From positions 1,470,530 through 1,534,529 of the forward strand of contig NZ_LNBE01000003.1 of NCBI RefSeq assembly GCF_001445655.1: 64,000 nucleotides of DNA. Direction: 5' to 3'. Origin of the DNA: Streptomyces roseifaciens (GTDB lineage Bacteria; Actinomycetota; Actinomycetes; Streptomycetales; Streptomycetaceae). Made by a program: the position numbers and the translations under genes. Below, in pieces: positions 43,036 through 50,836 of this stretch (the first letter of the stretch is position 1; each line of letters opens with the position of its first letter). The notes beneath the pieces were generated by a model. It saw only the letters and a program-made list of their open reading frames with translations, was not told where the DNA came from and searched no databases.

Positions 43036-43054
43036 TTAGGTTAGGGTTGCCTAA
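43036..43054 (+). promoter_or_regulatory. Iron box upstream of the siderophore reductase
   Basis: TTAGGTTAGGGTTGCCTAA agrees with the perfect box at 13067 in 16 of 19 positions. It lies 124 bases ahead of the siderophore-interacting protein gene and begins immediately after the exporter stop codon, so the uptake genes have their own iron-controlled promoter. Confidence 0.8.
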
Positions 43055-43094
43055 CTTCGGTTCGGAGGGGTCCTCCGGCCGTACACGTGACGCC

Positions 43095-43128
43095 CGGTGG
43101 CCCTCGCGCGCCCGCGCGGGGGCCACCG
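43095..43128 (+). terminator. Strong hairpin between iron box and reductase gene
   Basis: CGGTGGCCC (43095-43103) pairs with GGGCCACCG (43120-43128), and inner CGCGCG segments (43105-43110, 43113-43118) extend the stem. It lies downstream of the putative iron-box promoter, so it would form in the 5' leader of the reductase mRNA; it could also end exporter transcripts. Confidence 0.55.
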
Positions 43129-43177
43129 CAACGCGGTGCCGGTCCCGCGGCACACCCCGGCCAGATTGGGATGATCG

Positions 43178-44011
43178 ATGACCATTGAGACGCTCCCGCC
43201 GCGCATGCGCATCGTCCGCCATCCGCTCAAGTACCGCCTGCTGGAGGTGCGCAGGGTCGACCGGCTCACCCCCTCCACCGTGCGGGTGACGTTCGCCGGC
43301 CCCGCGCTGGAAGGATTCTGCGAGCAGGCGCCGACCGACCACGTGAAGCTCTGCTTCGCCGAGCCGGGCGCCGCACTGCCCGTCGAGCCGGTCATCAGCA
43401 ACGACACCTGGATGGACGCCCCCGTGGAGCCCATCACCCGGGACTACACCGTCCGTTACTACCGCCCCGAGGCGCAGGAGCTGGACGTCGACATGGTCCT
43501 GCACGGCGACGGCGTGGGCTCGGCCTGGGCCGCGCGGGCGGAGCCGGGCATGCGGCTCGGCGTCCTCGGCCCGCGCGGCTCCGAGATCCTGCCGATGGTC
43601 CACGACTGGTACCTGCTGGCCGCCGAGGAGACCGCGCTGCCCGCGCTCGGCCGCTGGCTGGAGATGCTGCCCGCGGGCGTCCGCGTCCTCGCCTTCGCCG
43701 AGGTGCCCGGCCCGCAGGACGAGCAGCACTTCACCACCGCCGCCGACTGCACCATGACCTGGCTGCACCGCGGGGACGCCCCGGCCGGCACGAGCGACCT
43801 GATGGAACGGGCCATCCGTACCGCCGAACTGCCCGCCGAGGGACTCGGCCACGCCTGGATCGCCGGCGAGGCCGGCACCCTCAAGCCCATCCGCCGCTAC
43901 CTGCGCCGCGAACTCGGCATGGCCAAGGAGCAGGTGGACATCGACGGTTACTGGAAGCGCGGCGTGGAGAACCACGACCACCACTCGGACGAAGAGCACG
44001 AGCACGCGTGA
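43178..44011 (+). CDS. Siderophore-interacting protein (flavin-dependent ferric reductase)
   Basis: 277 residues. It has the ViuB/YqjH-type two-domain layout: a ferredoxin-reductase-like FAD domain with RDYTVRYYRPE at about residue 88, LVLHGDGVGSAWA-like nucleotide segment (MVLHGDGVGSAWAARAEPG), and a C-terminal NAD(P)-binding domain ending GYWKRGVENHDHH. It should reduce Fe(III) in the imported complex to release iron in the cytosol. The extreme C-terminus is His/Glu-rich (NHDHHSDEEHEHA), unusual for the family and possibly metal-binding. Its stop overlaps the GTG start of the first permease (GTGA), so uptake and reduction are coupled. Confidence 0.95.
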   Translation: MTIETLPPRMRIVRHPLKYRLLEVRRVDRLTPSTVRVTFAGPALEGFCEQAPTDHVKLCFAEPGAALPVEPVISNDTWMDAPVEPITRDYTVRYYRPEAQELDVDMVLHGDGVGSAWAARAEPGMRLGVLGPRGSEILPMVHDWYLLAAEETALPALGRWLEMLPAGVRVLAFAEVPGPQDEQHFTTAADCTMTWLHRGDAPAGTSDLMERAIRTAELPAEGLGHAWIAGEAGTLKPIRRYLRRELGMAKEQVDIDGYWKRGVENHDHHSDEEHEHA

Positions 44012-45096
44012 GCACCACTGCCGCTCCCACCACCACCGACGGCCCCCGTCCCGTGCGGAACGCCGCAGGCGAGGGGCGGCCCCCGGCCCGCCGCGCTCAG
44101 CACGCGCGGCGGGCCGCCGGGCTGCTGGCCTGCACCGCCCTCGTCGCCGTCCTCGCCGTCCTGAGCATCGGCATCGGCGCCAAGACGATCCCGCCCGGCG
44201 ACGTCCTGCACGCCCTCCTGCACCCGGACCCCGGCAACGACGACTGGATCGTCGTGCGCACCTCCCGGCTGCCGCGCAGCCTCCTGGGCATCGGCGTCGG
44301 CATCGCCCTCGGCCTGTCCGGCGCGCTCATGCAGGCGCTCACGCGCAACCCGCTCGCCGACCCGGGCCTGCTCGGCGTCAACGCCGGCGCCGCTGCCGCC
44401 GTCGCCGCCGCGACCGCCCTGCTCGACCTCGGCAGCTTCAGCGCCTACGTGTGGTGCGCGCTGCTGGGTGCGGCCGTCGCCGCCGCGGCCGTCCACCTGC
44501 TGGGCACCCGCGGCCGCTCCCGGGCCACCCCCGTGCGCCTCGCCCTCGCGGGCACCGCCGTCACCGCCGTCCTCACGGCGGTCGTCAACGGCCTGATCCT
44601 GCTCGACCCGCTCACCCTCAACCGCTTCCGGTTCTGGCAGATCGGCACCCTCGGCGGCGTGGACGGCGCCCTGATCCGGCAGGTGCTGCCCTTCCTGGCC
44701 GCGGGCGCGCTGCTGGCCGCGCTGCTGGCCCGGCCGCTGAACGCCGTGGCCCTGGGCGACGACACCGCCCGCGCGCTCGGCGCCCACCCCGGCCGCACCC
44801 AGTTCGCCACCATGCTCGCCATCACCCTGCTGTGCGGGGCCGCCACCGCGGCCGTCGGCCCGATCGCCTTCGTCGGACTGGCCGTTCCGCACGTGGCACG
44901 GCTGATCGCCGGGCCCGACCAGCGCTGGGTCCTGCCCTACAGCGCCGTCCTCGCCGCCGCGCTGCTGCTCGCCGCCGACATCCTCGGCCGCGTCGTGCTG
45001 CGCCCGCAGGAGCTGGAGGCGGGAGTCGTCACCGCGTTCCTCGGAGCGCCCCTGTTCATCGCACTCGTCCGCCGCAAGAGGATCAGCGAACTGTGA
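44008..45096 (+). CDS. FecCD-type siderophore permease 1
   Basis: 362 residues from a GTG overlapping the reductase stop. A polar 30-residue lead is followed by about ten hydrophobic helices. FecCD/BtuC family signatures are clear: SRLPRSLLGIGVGIALGLSGALMQALTRNPLADPGLLGVNAGAAA-like region and the late GPIAFVGLAVPHVARLIAG, which contacts the ATPase. It forms half of the channel for ferric-siderophore import. It overlaps permease 2 by four bases. No ATPase gene follows. Confidence 0.94.
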   Translation: MSTTAAPTTTDGPRPVRNAAGEGRPPARRAQHARRAAGLLACTALVAVLAVLSIGIGAKTIPPGDVLHALLHPDPGNDDWIVVRTSRLPRSLLGIGVGIALGLSGALMQALTRNPLADPGLLGVNAGAAAAVAAATALLDLGSFSAYVWCALLGAAVAAAAVHLLGTRGRSRATPVRLALAGTAVTAVLTAVVNGLILLDPLTLNRFRFWQIGTLGGVDGALIRQVLPFLAAGALLAALLARPLNAVALGDDTARALGAHPGRTQFATMLAITLLCGAATAAVGPIAFVGLAVPHVARLIAGPDQRWVLPYSAVLAAALLLAADILGRVVLRPQELEAGVVTAFLGAPLFIALVRRKRISEL

Positions 45097-46211
45097 CCAG
45101 CCGTACCCCGCTTGCGCGCCCCCGACCGGCGTCACGGCCGCAGAGCGCGCCCCCGCGGATCACGCGCCTGCGCGCCCTGCACCTGCCCCTGCCCGGCGGC
45201 CGCCCCGCCCTCTCCGTGCGCTGGGACCCGCGCGCCGCCGCCGTCTGCCTCGCCCTGCTCCTGGCGGCGGCCGCCACGGGCGTGTGGACGCTCACCACGG
45301 GCGACTTCCGCATCCCCGTGCCCGACGTCCTGCGCGTCCTCGCCGACGACGGCAACCCCGCGTACACGTACATCGTCGAAGAGCTGCGGCTGCCCCGGCT
45401 GCTGACGGCCCTTCTGGTCGGCGCCGCACTCGGCCTGTCCGGCGCGCTCTTCCAGAACGTCGCCCGCAACCCCCTCGGCAGCCCGGACGTCATCGGCTTC
45501 ACCGTCGGCTCCGCCACCGGCGCCCTCGTCACCATCCTCGTGCTGGGCGCGGGCACGGCCTCGGTCGCCGCCGGTTCGGTCACCGGCTGCGCGGTCACCA
45601 GCGCCGCCGTGTACCTGCTCGCCTGGCGGGGCGGCGCGGCCACCTTCCGCCTCGTCCTCGTCGGCATCGGCGTGAGCGCACTGCTCTCCTCGGCCAACGC
45701 CTACCTGATCGCGAAGGCCTCCTTCACCGACGCGCAGAGCGCCCAGGTCTGGCTCACCGGCAGCCTCAACGGCCGCGGCTGGGAGCACGCGGGCACGATG
45801 GCCGCCGCACTCGCCGTCCTCGCCCCCGCGGCCCTGCTCCTCGCCCGGCCGCTGCGCATGCTGGAGATGGGCGAGGACACGGCGTCGGCGCTGGGTGTAC
45901 GGGTCGAGCGGGTCAAGGCCGCGGCGCTCGTCGTCGGCGTGGGGCTCACCGCCCTGGCCACGGCCGTCGCGGGCCCCGTGCCGTTCATCGCCCTGGTGGC
46001 GCCCCAGGTGGTGCGCAGACTCACCCGCTCCCCGGGCCCCAACCTCGCCCCGTCGGCCGTCCTTGGCGCCCTGCTGCTGGCGGCCAGCGACCTCGCCGCC
46101 CAGCGGATGCTGGCCCCCACGCAGCTTCCCGTGGGGGTCCTGACCGGGGTCGTCGGCGGCTGCTACCTGGTGTACGTGCTCGCCCGGCAGTGGCGCGCCG
46201 GCCAGGGCTGA
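45093..46211 (+). CDS. FecCD-type siderophore permease 2
   Basis: 372 residues from a GTG in a GTGA overlap. A cytoplasmic Arg/Pro-rich N-terminus of about 45 residues precedes ten hydrophobic helices. Motifs include LRLPRLLTALLVGAALGLSGALFQ, NPLGSPDVIGFTVGSATGA and GPVPFIALVAPQVVRRL. It pairs with permease 1. Its last 49 bases overlap the 3' end of the convergent GNAT gene. The usual third component, a FepC-like ATPase, is absent here and must be supplied from elsewhere. Confidence 0.94.
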   Translation: MTSRTPLARPRPASRPQSAPPRITRLRALHLPLPGGRPALSVRWDPRAAAVCLALLLAAAATGVWTLTTGDFRIPVPDVLRVLADDGNPAYTYIVEELRLPRLLTALLVGAALGLSGALFQNVARNPLGSPDVIGFTVGSATGALVTILVLGAGTASVAAGSVTGCAVTSAAVYLLAWRGGAATFRLVLVGIGVSALLSSANAYLIAKASFTDAQSAQVWLTGSLNGRGWEHAGTMAAALAVLAPAALLLARPLRMLEMGEDTASALGVRVERVKAAALVVGVGLTALATAVAGPVPFIALVAPQVVRRLTRSPGPNLAPSAVLGALLLAASDLAAQRMLAPTQLPVGVLTGVVGGCYLVYVLARQWRAGQG

Positions 46212-46774
46212 ACGGGAACGCTCCCGCTCTCCTCGGAGAGCGGGGCCCCGGGCAGGGGCCGGGCGAAGACGCGGGAGCCGCGGGCGGGATCGAGGGCGGC
46301 CACCCACGTGCGCGGCGCCCGCGAGGCGTCCGTCTCGCGGAAGCCGCTGCGGAGGAATGCCTCGCCGTCGCCGGTCGTCGCCGCGAACACCTCGGCCACC
46401 GACCGGTCGGAGGCGTGGAGCAGCAGCGCCGTCAGCAGCCGCGAGCCGATGCCGCGGCGCTGACGGCCGGGCTGCACGCAGAAGTTGTGCAGCACGCCCG
46501 CCGCCCCGGTGGCCGACAGGCCGTCACCGGGGAACGCCCGCAGGGCCACGCACCCTTCGAGGGCCCCGTGGGCGTCCTCCGCCACGAAGAACTCGGCGAA
46601 CCGCGCCGCGTAGACGTGCGGTGTGCGGCGGCGCAGCGCACCGGTCCGCATGAAGGGTTCCGACAGGGCGTACAGCCCGGGCGCGTCGGCGGCCCGCGCC
46701 GTCCGTACGCCGCCCGCTGCCGGGAGGACCGGACGGCCCTCTCCTGTACGGACCGTCGGCGGACCCAGCCTCAT
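46163..46774 (-). CDS. GNAT acetyltransferase, short N-acetylglutamate synthase-like
   Basis: 203 residues; start ATG at 46774 with GGGAG six bases upstream. The GNAT core covers about residues 23-165: VRTARAADAPGLYALSEPF, FFVAED...LEGCVALRAF, the acetyl-CoA loop QPGRQRRGIGSRLL and EAFLRSGFRET. The FVAED...GCVAL spacing and LRRRTP segment resemble short actinobacterial ArgA-type N-acetylglutamate synthases. An iron box 36 bases upstream puts it in the same regulon as argCJBD, so it may start the dedicated ornithine pathway. The other reading is an N5-hydroxyornithine acetyltransferase acting on the siderophore. The assignment between these two is open; the GNAT fold is sure. Its 3' end overlaps permease 2. 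Confidence 0.75.
   Translation of the reverse strand: MRLGPPTVRTGEGRPVLPAAGGVRTARAADAPGLYALSEPFMRTGALRRRTPHVYAARFAEFFVAEDAHGALEGCVALRAFPGDGLSATGAAGVLHNFCVQPGRQRRGIGSRLLTALLLHASDRSVAEVFAATTGDGEAFLRSGFRETDASRAPRTWVAALDPARGSRVFARPLPGAPLSEESGSVPVQPWPARHCRASTYTR
46223..46244. terminator. Bidirectional hairpin at the permease/GNAT convergence
   Basis: CCCGCTCTCC and GGAGAGCGGG form a perfect 10-base-pair stem around a two-base centre, just past the permease stop and inside the 3' end of the GNAT gene. It is placed to terminate the plus-strand uptake operon. Confidence 0.6.
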
Positions 46775-46809
46775 AAAGGGCTCCCGGTTCTCACGTCACC
46801 TGCAGAAAG

Positions 46810-46828
46810 TGAGGTAAGCCTAACCTAA
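46810..46828 (-). promoter_or_regulatory. Iron box upstream of the GNAT gene
   Basis: On the minus strand the sequence reads TTAGGTTAGGCTTACCTCA, 17 of 19 matches to the perfect box. It lies 36 bases from the GNAT start and 103 bases from the plus-strand small gene at 46931; the short distance favours control of the GNAT gene. Confidence 0.8.
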
Positions 46829-46930
46829 CTAGATCTTGGCTTCGGGAGGGGGTTCGGTGGCTGGTTTAGGCAGGAGAAGTCCGGGCACCCGACAGGTTCC
46901 AGCACCTCTGATCAGCAGGAGGCACGAACG

Positions 46931-47143
46931 ATGGACCGGGGAAGCAGCAAGCACGGCGCCAAGCGGGACGACGAGCTGAAGAAGGAAGTGCAGGAGCTGA
47001 CCCGGTCGGGACGGCCCACCCGGACCGAGGAGTGGCGCGACGCGGAGCCCCTGGCTCCGGAGGAGCCGGGCGCGGAGCCCGGGGCGGGGGAGCGGAGCGC
47101 CCCGGGCAGGGAAGGGGCCCGGCCCGGCCGCCCCCGGTCGTAG
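46931..47143 (+). CDS. Small hydrophilic protein, unknown function
   Basis: 70 residues (MDRGSSKHGAKRDDELKKEV...); AGGAG lies nine bases upstream of the ATG. The N-terminal half is charged and helical with the segment RPTRTEEWRDAEP, a pattern I associate with small conserved Streptomyces proteins of unknown role. The C-terminal half is Pro/Gly/Glu-rich and probably disordered. There are no Cys residues, membrane segment or signal. It lies divergent from the GNAT gene on the other side of an iron box, so iron control cannot be excluded. Confidence 0.7.
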   Translation: MDRGSSKHGAKRDDELKKEVQELTRSGRPTRTEEWRDAEPLAPEEPGAEPGAGERSAPGREGARPGRPRS

Positions 47144-47183
47144 CTCCCGGCCGTGGAGACTCCCCGGGCCCCTGCGGCCGGGG

Positions 47184-48242
47184 TCAGAGGATCTCGTTCG
47201 CCGTGCGCCGGTACGTGGAGCGGCGGTTGTCGATGGCCGGCCAGCGGTCGCCGTAGACGTTCCGCGTGATGGCCGGCTCCCGCAGGAAGTCGTGCGGGAA
47301 GCCGAGCGGCACCGCGCTCACCTCGTCCAGCCGTGCCACGGCGTCGGCGTCGAGGGTGACGTCCACCGAGGCCAGGTTGTCGGCCAGCTGGCTCTCCTTG
47401 GTGGCCGCCACGATCGGGACGATGTTGCCGGGCCGGCCGCGCAGCCACGCGAGCGCCACCTGCGCCGGGCTCCAGCCGCCCTGCTCGGCGACCTCCAGGA
47501 CGGCGGTGACGATCGCCTCCTCGTTGCTCCCCGGCGCGTTCTCCGGGCTCTCCGCGGTGAGCCTGCCGCTCTCGCCGCGGCGGTACTTGCCCGTCAGCTT
47601 GCCGGCTGCCAGCGGGCTCCACGCCAGGACCGCCTGGTCGAAGGCGCGGGCCTGCGGGAGCAGTTCGCGCTCGGGCGTGCGGTCCAGCAGGTTGTAGCGC
47701 AGCTGCGAACCGGCGAAGGCCGTCCACCCGCGCAGCTCGGCGAGCGTGTTCGCCTGCGCGATCTCCCACGCGGGCCAGTCGGAGACGCCGACGTACAGCA
47801 CCTTCCCGCTGCGCACGACGTCGTCCAGGGCCCGCATCACCTCCTCCACGGGGGTGAAGTTGTCCCGCGCGTGCACCCACAGCACGTCCACGTGGTCCGT
47901 GCGCAGCCGGCGCAGGCTCGCCTCCACCGACTGCACCAGGTTCTTGCGGTGGTTGCCCGCGGAGTTCACGTCCCCCTCGGCGGTGGCACAGCTGTACTTG
48001 GTGGCCAGGACGAAACGCTCCCGGCGGCCTTCCAGCAACTCGCCGAGGATGCGCTCCGACGTGCCCCCGGTGTAGGTGTCGGCCGTGTCGACGAAGTTGC
48101 CGCCGGCGTCGGCGTAGGCGTCGAGAATCCGCCGGCTGGTGTCCTTGTCGGCACCCCAGCCCCAGTCGTCCCCGATGGTCATGGCCCCGAGGCTCAGCTC
48201 GCTGACCCGCAGGCCGGTCCTGCCGAACAGTGTGTAACGCAC
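47184..48242 (-). CDS. Aldo/keto reductase
   Basis: 352 residues. The TIM-barrel AKR pattern is complete: FGRTGLRVSELSLGAMTIG, catalytic Asp52 and Tyr57 in NFVDTADTYTGG, Lys in VLATKYS, and the His of LWVHARDN. The C-terminal NADPH segment reads IVPIVAATKESQLADNLASVDV. It resembles the YajO/YccK-type and general stress AKR group that reduces aldehydes; the substrate cannot be told. It converges with the small gene before it and diverges from the mycothiol-type isomerase gene (126 bases), outside the siderophore regulon. Confidence 0.93.
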   Translation of the reverse strand: MRYTLFGRTGLRVSELSLGAMTIGDDWGWGADKDTSRRILDAYADAGGNFVDTADTYTGGTSERILGELLEGRRERFVLATKYSCATAEGDVNSAGNHRKNLVQSVEASLRRLRTDHVDVLWVHARDNFTPVEEVMRALDDVVRSGKVLYVGVSDWPAWEIAQANTLAELRGWTAFAGSQLRYNLLDRTPERELLPQARAFDQAVLAWSPLAAGKLTGKYRRGESGRLTAESPENAPGSNEEAIVTAVLEVAEQGGWSPAQVALAWLRGRPGNIVPIVAATKESQLADNLASVDVTLDADAVARLDEVSAVPLGFPHDFLREPAITRNVYGDRWPAIDNRRSTYRRTANEIL

Positions 48243-48367
48243 GAAGTTCCCCTTCGGTCCGGTCGTGTGCGATCCGGTCGCGGGGCCGACGTTACGAGCT
48301 GGAGCGCGCTCCAGCGCAAACTCCGCGGTGGTGTGTCCCCCGCCGGCCCCGTGCGTACCGTGGACTC

Positions 48368-49171
48368 ATGAGCCCCCTGAGCTTCGACCGCTTCTGCGCC
48401 GAAGTCCTCGCGCAGACCGGCCTGTTGAGGTCGTGCGTCAAAGGCGCCGACACGAGGGCCCCCGTCCCCTCGTGCCCGGGCTGGAACCTCGGCCGGCTGC
48501 TCCGCCACGTCGGCGGCACCCACCGCCGGGTCGAGGAGGCCGTGCGCACCAGGGTGACGGAATCCGCGCCCGGCCCTCTGCGCGACGGCGTCTCCGGCTG
48601 CACGGACGAGAACGGCGAGGTCCTCGACGCCTGGCTCGCCGACGGCGCGGCCCGCCTGGTGCGTACGCTGCGCGAGGCCGGCCCCTGCGCGGAGGTGCGG
48701 ACCGCCGCCGGGTCGCAGTCCGCGGCCTTCTGGGTCCGCCGGACGGTCCACGAGACGGCGATCCACCGCGCCGACGCGGCGCTTGCCGCCCGTGCCGGCT
48801 TCGACCTCGACGAGGAGCTCGCGCTCGACGCCCTGGACGAGTGGATGACGTTCGCCTCGCTCCCCGAGGCCGTCGACGCGGCCCCCGGCCGGCCCTCCCT
48901 GCTCGGGCCCGGCCGCACCCTGCATTTCCACGCGACCGGCCCGGCGCCGGACGCCACCGCGGGGGAGTGGCTGGTCGACCTCACCGGAGACACCGCCCGC
49001 TGGCGCCACGCCCACGCGAGGGCCGCCGTGGCCGTACGCGGCCCCCTGACCGACCTGCTGCTGTTCGTCCACCGGCGCCCCACCCCCAGCGGCAGCGGCG
49101 GAATCGAGATCCTCGGCGACGAGCCCCTGCTCGACCTCTGGCTGGAACGCTCCGGGTCCCGGCTGCGGTAG
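48368..49171 (+). CDS. Maleylpyruvate isomerase-family (mycothiol-dependent type) protein
   Basis: 267 residues. The N-terminal DinB-like helical bundle includes VPSCPGWNLGRLLRHVGGTHRRVEE, which contains the His of the family metal site, with a second in VRRTVHETAIHRADA. The C-terminal MDMPI-type domain (about residues 170-265) ends in VRGPLTDLLLFVHRR. This pattern is common in mycothiol-using actinobacteria. Members use a divalent metal and mycothiol, but most have no assigned substrate. It is monocistronic, divergent from the aldo/keto reductase. An upstream in-frame start exists but the ATG at 48368 begins the conserved domain. Confidence 0.85.
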   Translation: MSPLSFDRFCAEVLAQTGLLRSCVKGADTRAPVPSCPGWNLGRLLRHVGGTHRRVEEAVRTRVTESAPGPLRDGVSGCTDENGEVLDAWLADGAARLVRTLREAGPCAEVRTAAGSQSAAFWVRRTVHETAIHRADAALAARAGFDLDEELALDALDEWMTFASLPEAVDAAPGRPSLLGPGRTLHFHATGPAPDATAGEWLVDLTGDTARWRHAHARAAVAVRGPLTDLLLFVHRRPTPSGSGGIEILGDEPLLDLWLERSGSRLR

Positions 49172-49192
49172 TGAGCAGGGGCCCGGGGTGCC

Positions 49193-49339
49193 CTATGGGC
49201 GAGGCGCGGACGGCAGCACCGCCCGTATCGCAGGCAGCGACAGCACCACGGCCACCGCCACGAGCTGCCGGCCCGCGCCGAACCCCAGCACCCCCGAGGT
49301 CCCCACGAGCACCGACAGCGGCCCCGGGTAGTTCCAGCG
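49193..49339 (-). pseudogene. Possible 3' remnant of a membrane protein gene
   Basis: Read on the minus strand, about 48 codons ending at a TAG (49195-49193) give RRWNYPGPLSVLVGTSGVLG then FGAGRQLVAVAVVLSLPAIRAVL, which looks like the last two hydrophobic segments of a transporter-like protein. No start or upstream domain is found in frame. It may be a decayed gene; weak evidence. The rest of the 49172-49534 gap shows nothing recognisable. Confidence 0.3.
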
Positions 49340-49534
49340 GCGGAGGCCGCCGGTTCGGCGAGGACGGGCGTGCGGTGAGCACGAAAACCCGTTGCCCGGC
49401 CGCCCCCGCCGCCGTCACGATCGGTTCATGACCTCACGCACCACCCTCCCGCCGCTTCCGTCCGCCCCCGCCGTCCCGGCGCGTGGCCGACAGCAGCGGC
49501 CCGGGTCCGTGGGGAGTCCGACGCCCGTCCTGAC

Positions 49535-50170
49535 GTGAGCGGCGCGCTGGTCGCGGGGCTGCTCGCCGGTTACGGGATCGCCGTGCCGGTCGGCGCCGTC
49601 GGGGCCTACCTCGTCGCCCTGTCGTCCCGGACGCCGTGGAGGACCGGCGCGTGCGCCGCCCTGGGCGTCGCGACGGCCGACGGCCTGTACGCACTGATCG
49701 CCGTGGTGGGCGGCAGGGCACTCGCCCCGGCCGTCCGGTCCGCCGAGACGCCCCTGCGCTGGGCCTCCGCGCTCGTCCTCCTGGCACTCGCCGCCCGCAC
49801 CGGCGTCACCGCCGTCGCCCGGTACCGCGGACGTCAGCCGTCCGGGCGAGCCGACGGGCCCCCGTCCGGCCCTCTCCACGCGTACGTCACCCTGCTGGGC
49901 ATCACCCTGCTGAACCCCGCCACCGTCGTGTACTTCACGGCACTCGTCCTCGGCGCCCGCGCCTCGGCCGCCGCCGCGACCGGCCCGGACGAGGCGGTCT
50001 TCGTCCTCGCCGCCTTCGCCGCGTCCGCCACGTGGCAGCTGCTGCTCGCGGGCGGCGGCACGGTCCTCGGACGGTTCCTGGCCGGCTCGCGCGGGCGGCT
50101 CGCCACGGCGCTGCTCTCCACGGCCCTCATCGCGGCCCTGGCCGTACGCCTGCTGGTCACGGCCCCGTGA
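49535..50170 (+). CDS. LysE/RhtB-family exporter
   Basis: 211 residues from a GTG at 49535. Six hydrophobic segments, with the family features GIAVPVGAVGAYLVALSSRTPWRTG near the N-terminus and LLGITLLNPATVVYFTALVLG in the middle (the conserved NP). LysE-type proteins export amino acids or related small molecules. The substrate is unknown; there is no link to the siderophore regulon and no iron box upstream. Confidence 0.88.
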   Translation: MSGALVAGLLAGYGIAVPVGAVGAYLVALSSRTPWRTGACAALGVATADGLYALIAVVGGRALAPAVRSAETPLRWASALVLLALAARTGVTAVARYRGRQPSGRADGPPSGPLHAYVTLLGITLLNPATVVYFTALVLGARASAAAATGPDEAVFVLAAFAASATWQLLLAGGGTVLGRFLAGSRGRLATALLSTALIAALAVRLLVTAP

Positions 50171-50255
50171 GGCTGCGGTTGCGGACCCCGTGGACCCGCC
50201 ACAGGGTGGATTCCGGGAGAAACCCCCTTCACTGCACACACAGGGAGGCCCGGTC

Positions 50256-50423
50256 ATGGGCAAAGGCAAGGCGAAGGCCAAGCAGGTCAAGGGCAAGCTC
50301 AAGGAGACCACGGGCAATGTGACGGGCGACCGGCGCATGGAGGCCGAGGGCCGCGCCGAGAGGGTGACGGGCAAGGTCCAGGAGTCCGCGGAGAACGTCA
50401 AGAAGAACCTGCGCGGCCGCTGA
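50256..50423 (+). CDS. CsbD-family small stress protein
   Basis: 55 residues; GGGAGG lies eight bases before the ATG. The lysine-rich CsbD pattern KAKQVKGKLKETTGNVTGDRRMEAEGRAERVTGKVQ is unmistakable. CsbD-like proteins are general-stress proteins of unclear mechanism. A longer in-frame start lies upstream, but it adds residues not found in the family. A strong terminator hairpin follows 23 bases after the stop. Confidence 0.92.
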   Translation: MGKGKAKAKQVKGKLKETTGNVTGDRRMEAEGRAERVTGKVQESAENVKKNLRGR

Positions 50424-50446
50424 CCGCGTAAGACCACCGGCAGAAC

Positions 50447-50477
50447 CAGGACGGGCTGGAGGCACCAGCCCGTCCTG
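50447..50477 (+). terminator. Terminator hairpin after the CsbD gene
   Basis: CAGGACGGGCTGG and its exact complement CCAGCCCGTCCTG form a 13-base-pair stem with a five-base loop (AGGCA). It is placed to end the CsbD transcript. Confidence 0.85.
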
Positions 50478-50609
50478 AGCTGCGCCCGGACGCCGCGAAA
50501 CCGGTCAACTTTCTTGAACTTCACAGCACTTGGGTTCCCGGGACTCCCGGATCGGCTGAACCCGGGGCTTCCCCGCGCGTTCCCCGCTCACCGTGGGTAG
50601 CAACGGCCC

Positions 50610-50825
50610 ATGCGGAAACGTCTCAGTGCCCGTCTGTCCGTCGCGCTGGCCGGTGTGTTCCTCGCCCTCCTTCCTGCGGGGACGGCTCACGCGATCGATC
50701 CCAGCAGAATCACGATCCTCCCGCCCCCGAAGGTGGGCGACGTCGTCCCAGGGGTCGGGGTCATCGCCGACCACATCGTCCCCGGCGCCGGCGGGCTCGT
50801 CGCCGGCCCGAGCGCAGTCGTCTGA
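50610..50825 (+). CDS. Small secreted protein
   Basis: 71 residues with a clear Sec signal: MRKRLSARLSVALAGVFLALL, then PAGTAHA as the likely cleavage site after residue 28. The mature 43 residues are hydrophobic, Pro/Gly/Val-rich and Cys-free (DPSRITILPPPKVGDVVPGV...). It is followed 11 bases later by a second secreted protein and probably co-transcribed with it. No family recognised. Confidence 0.7.
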   Translation: MRKRLSARLSVALAGVFLALLPAGTAHAIDPSRITILPPPKVGDVVPGVGVIADHIVPGAGGLVAGPSAVV

Positions 50826-50836
50826 GGGGGAGAACA

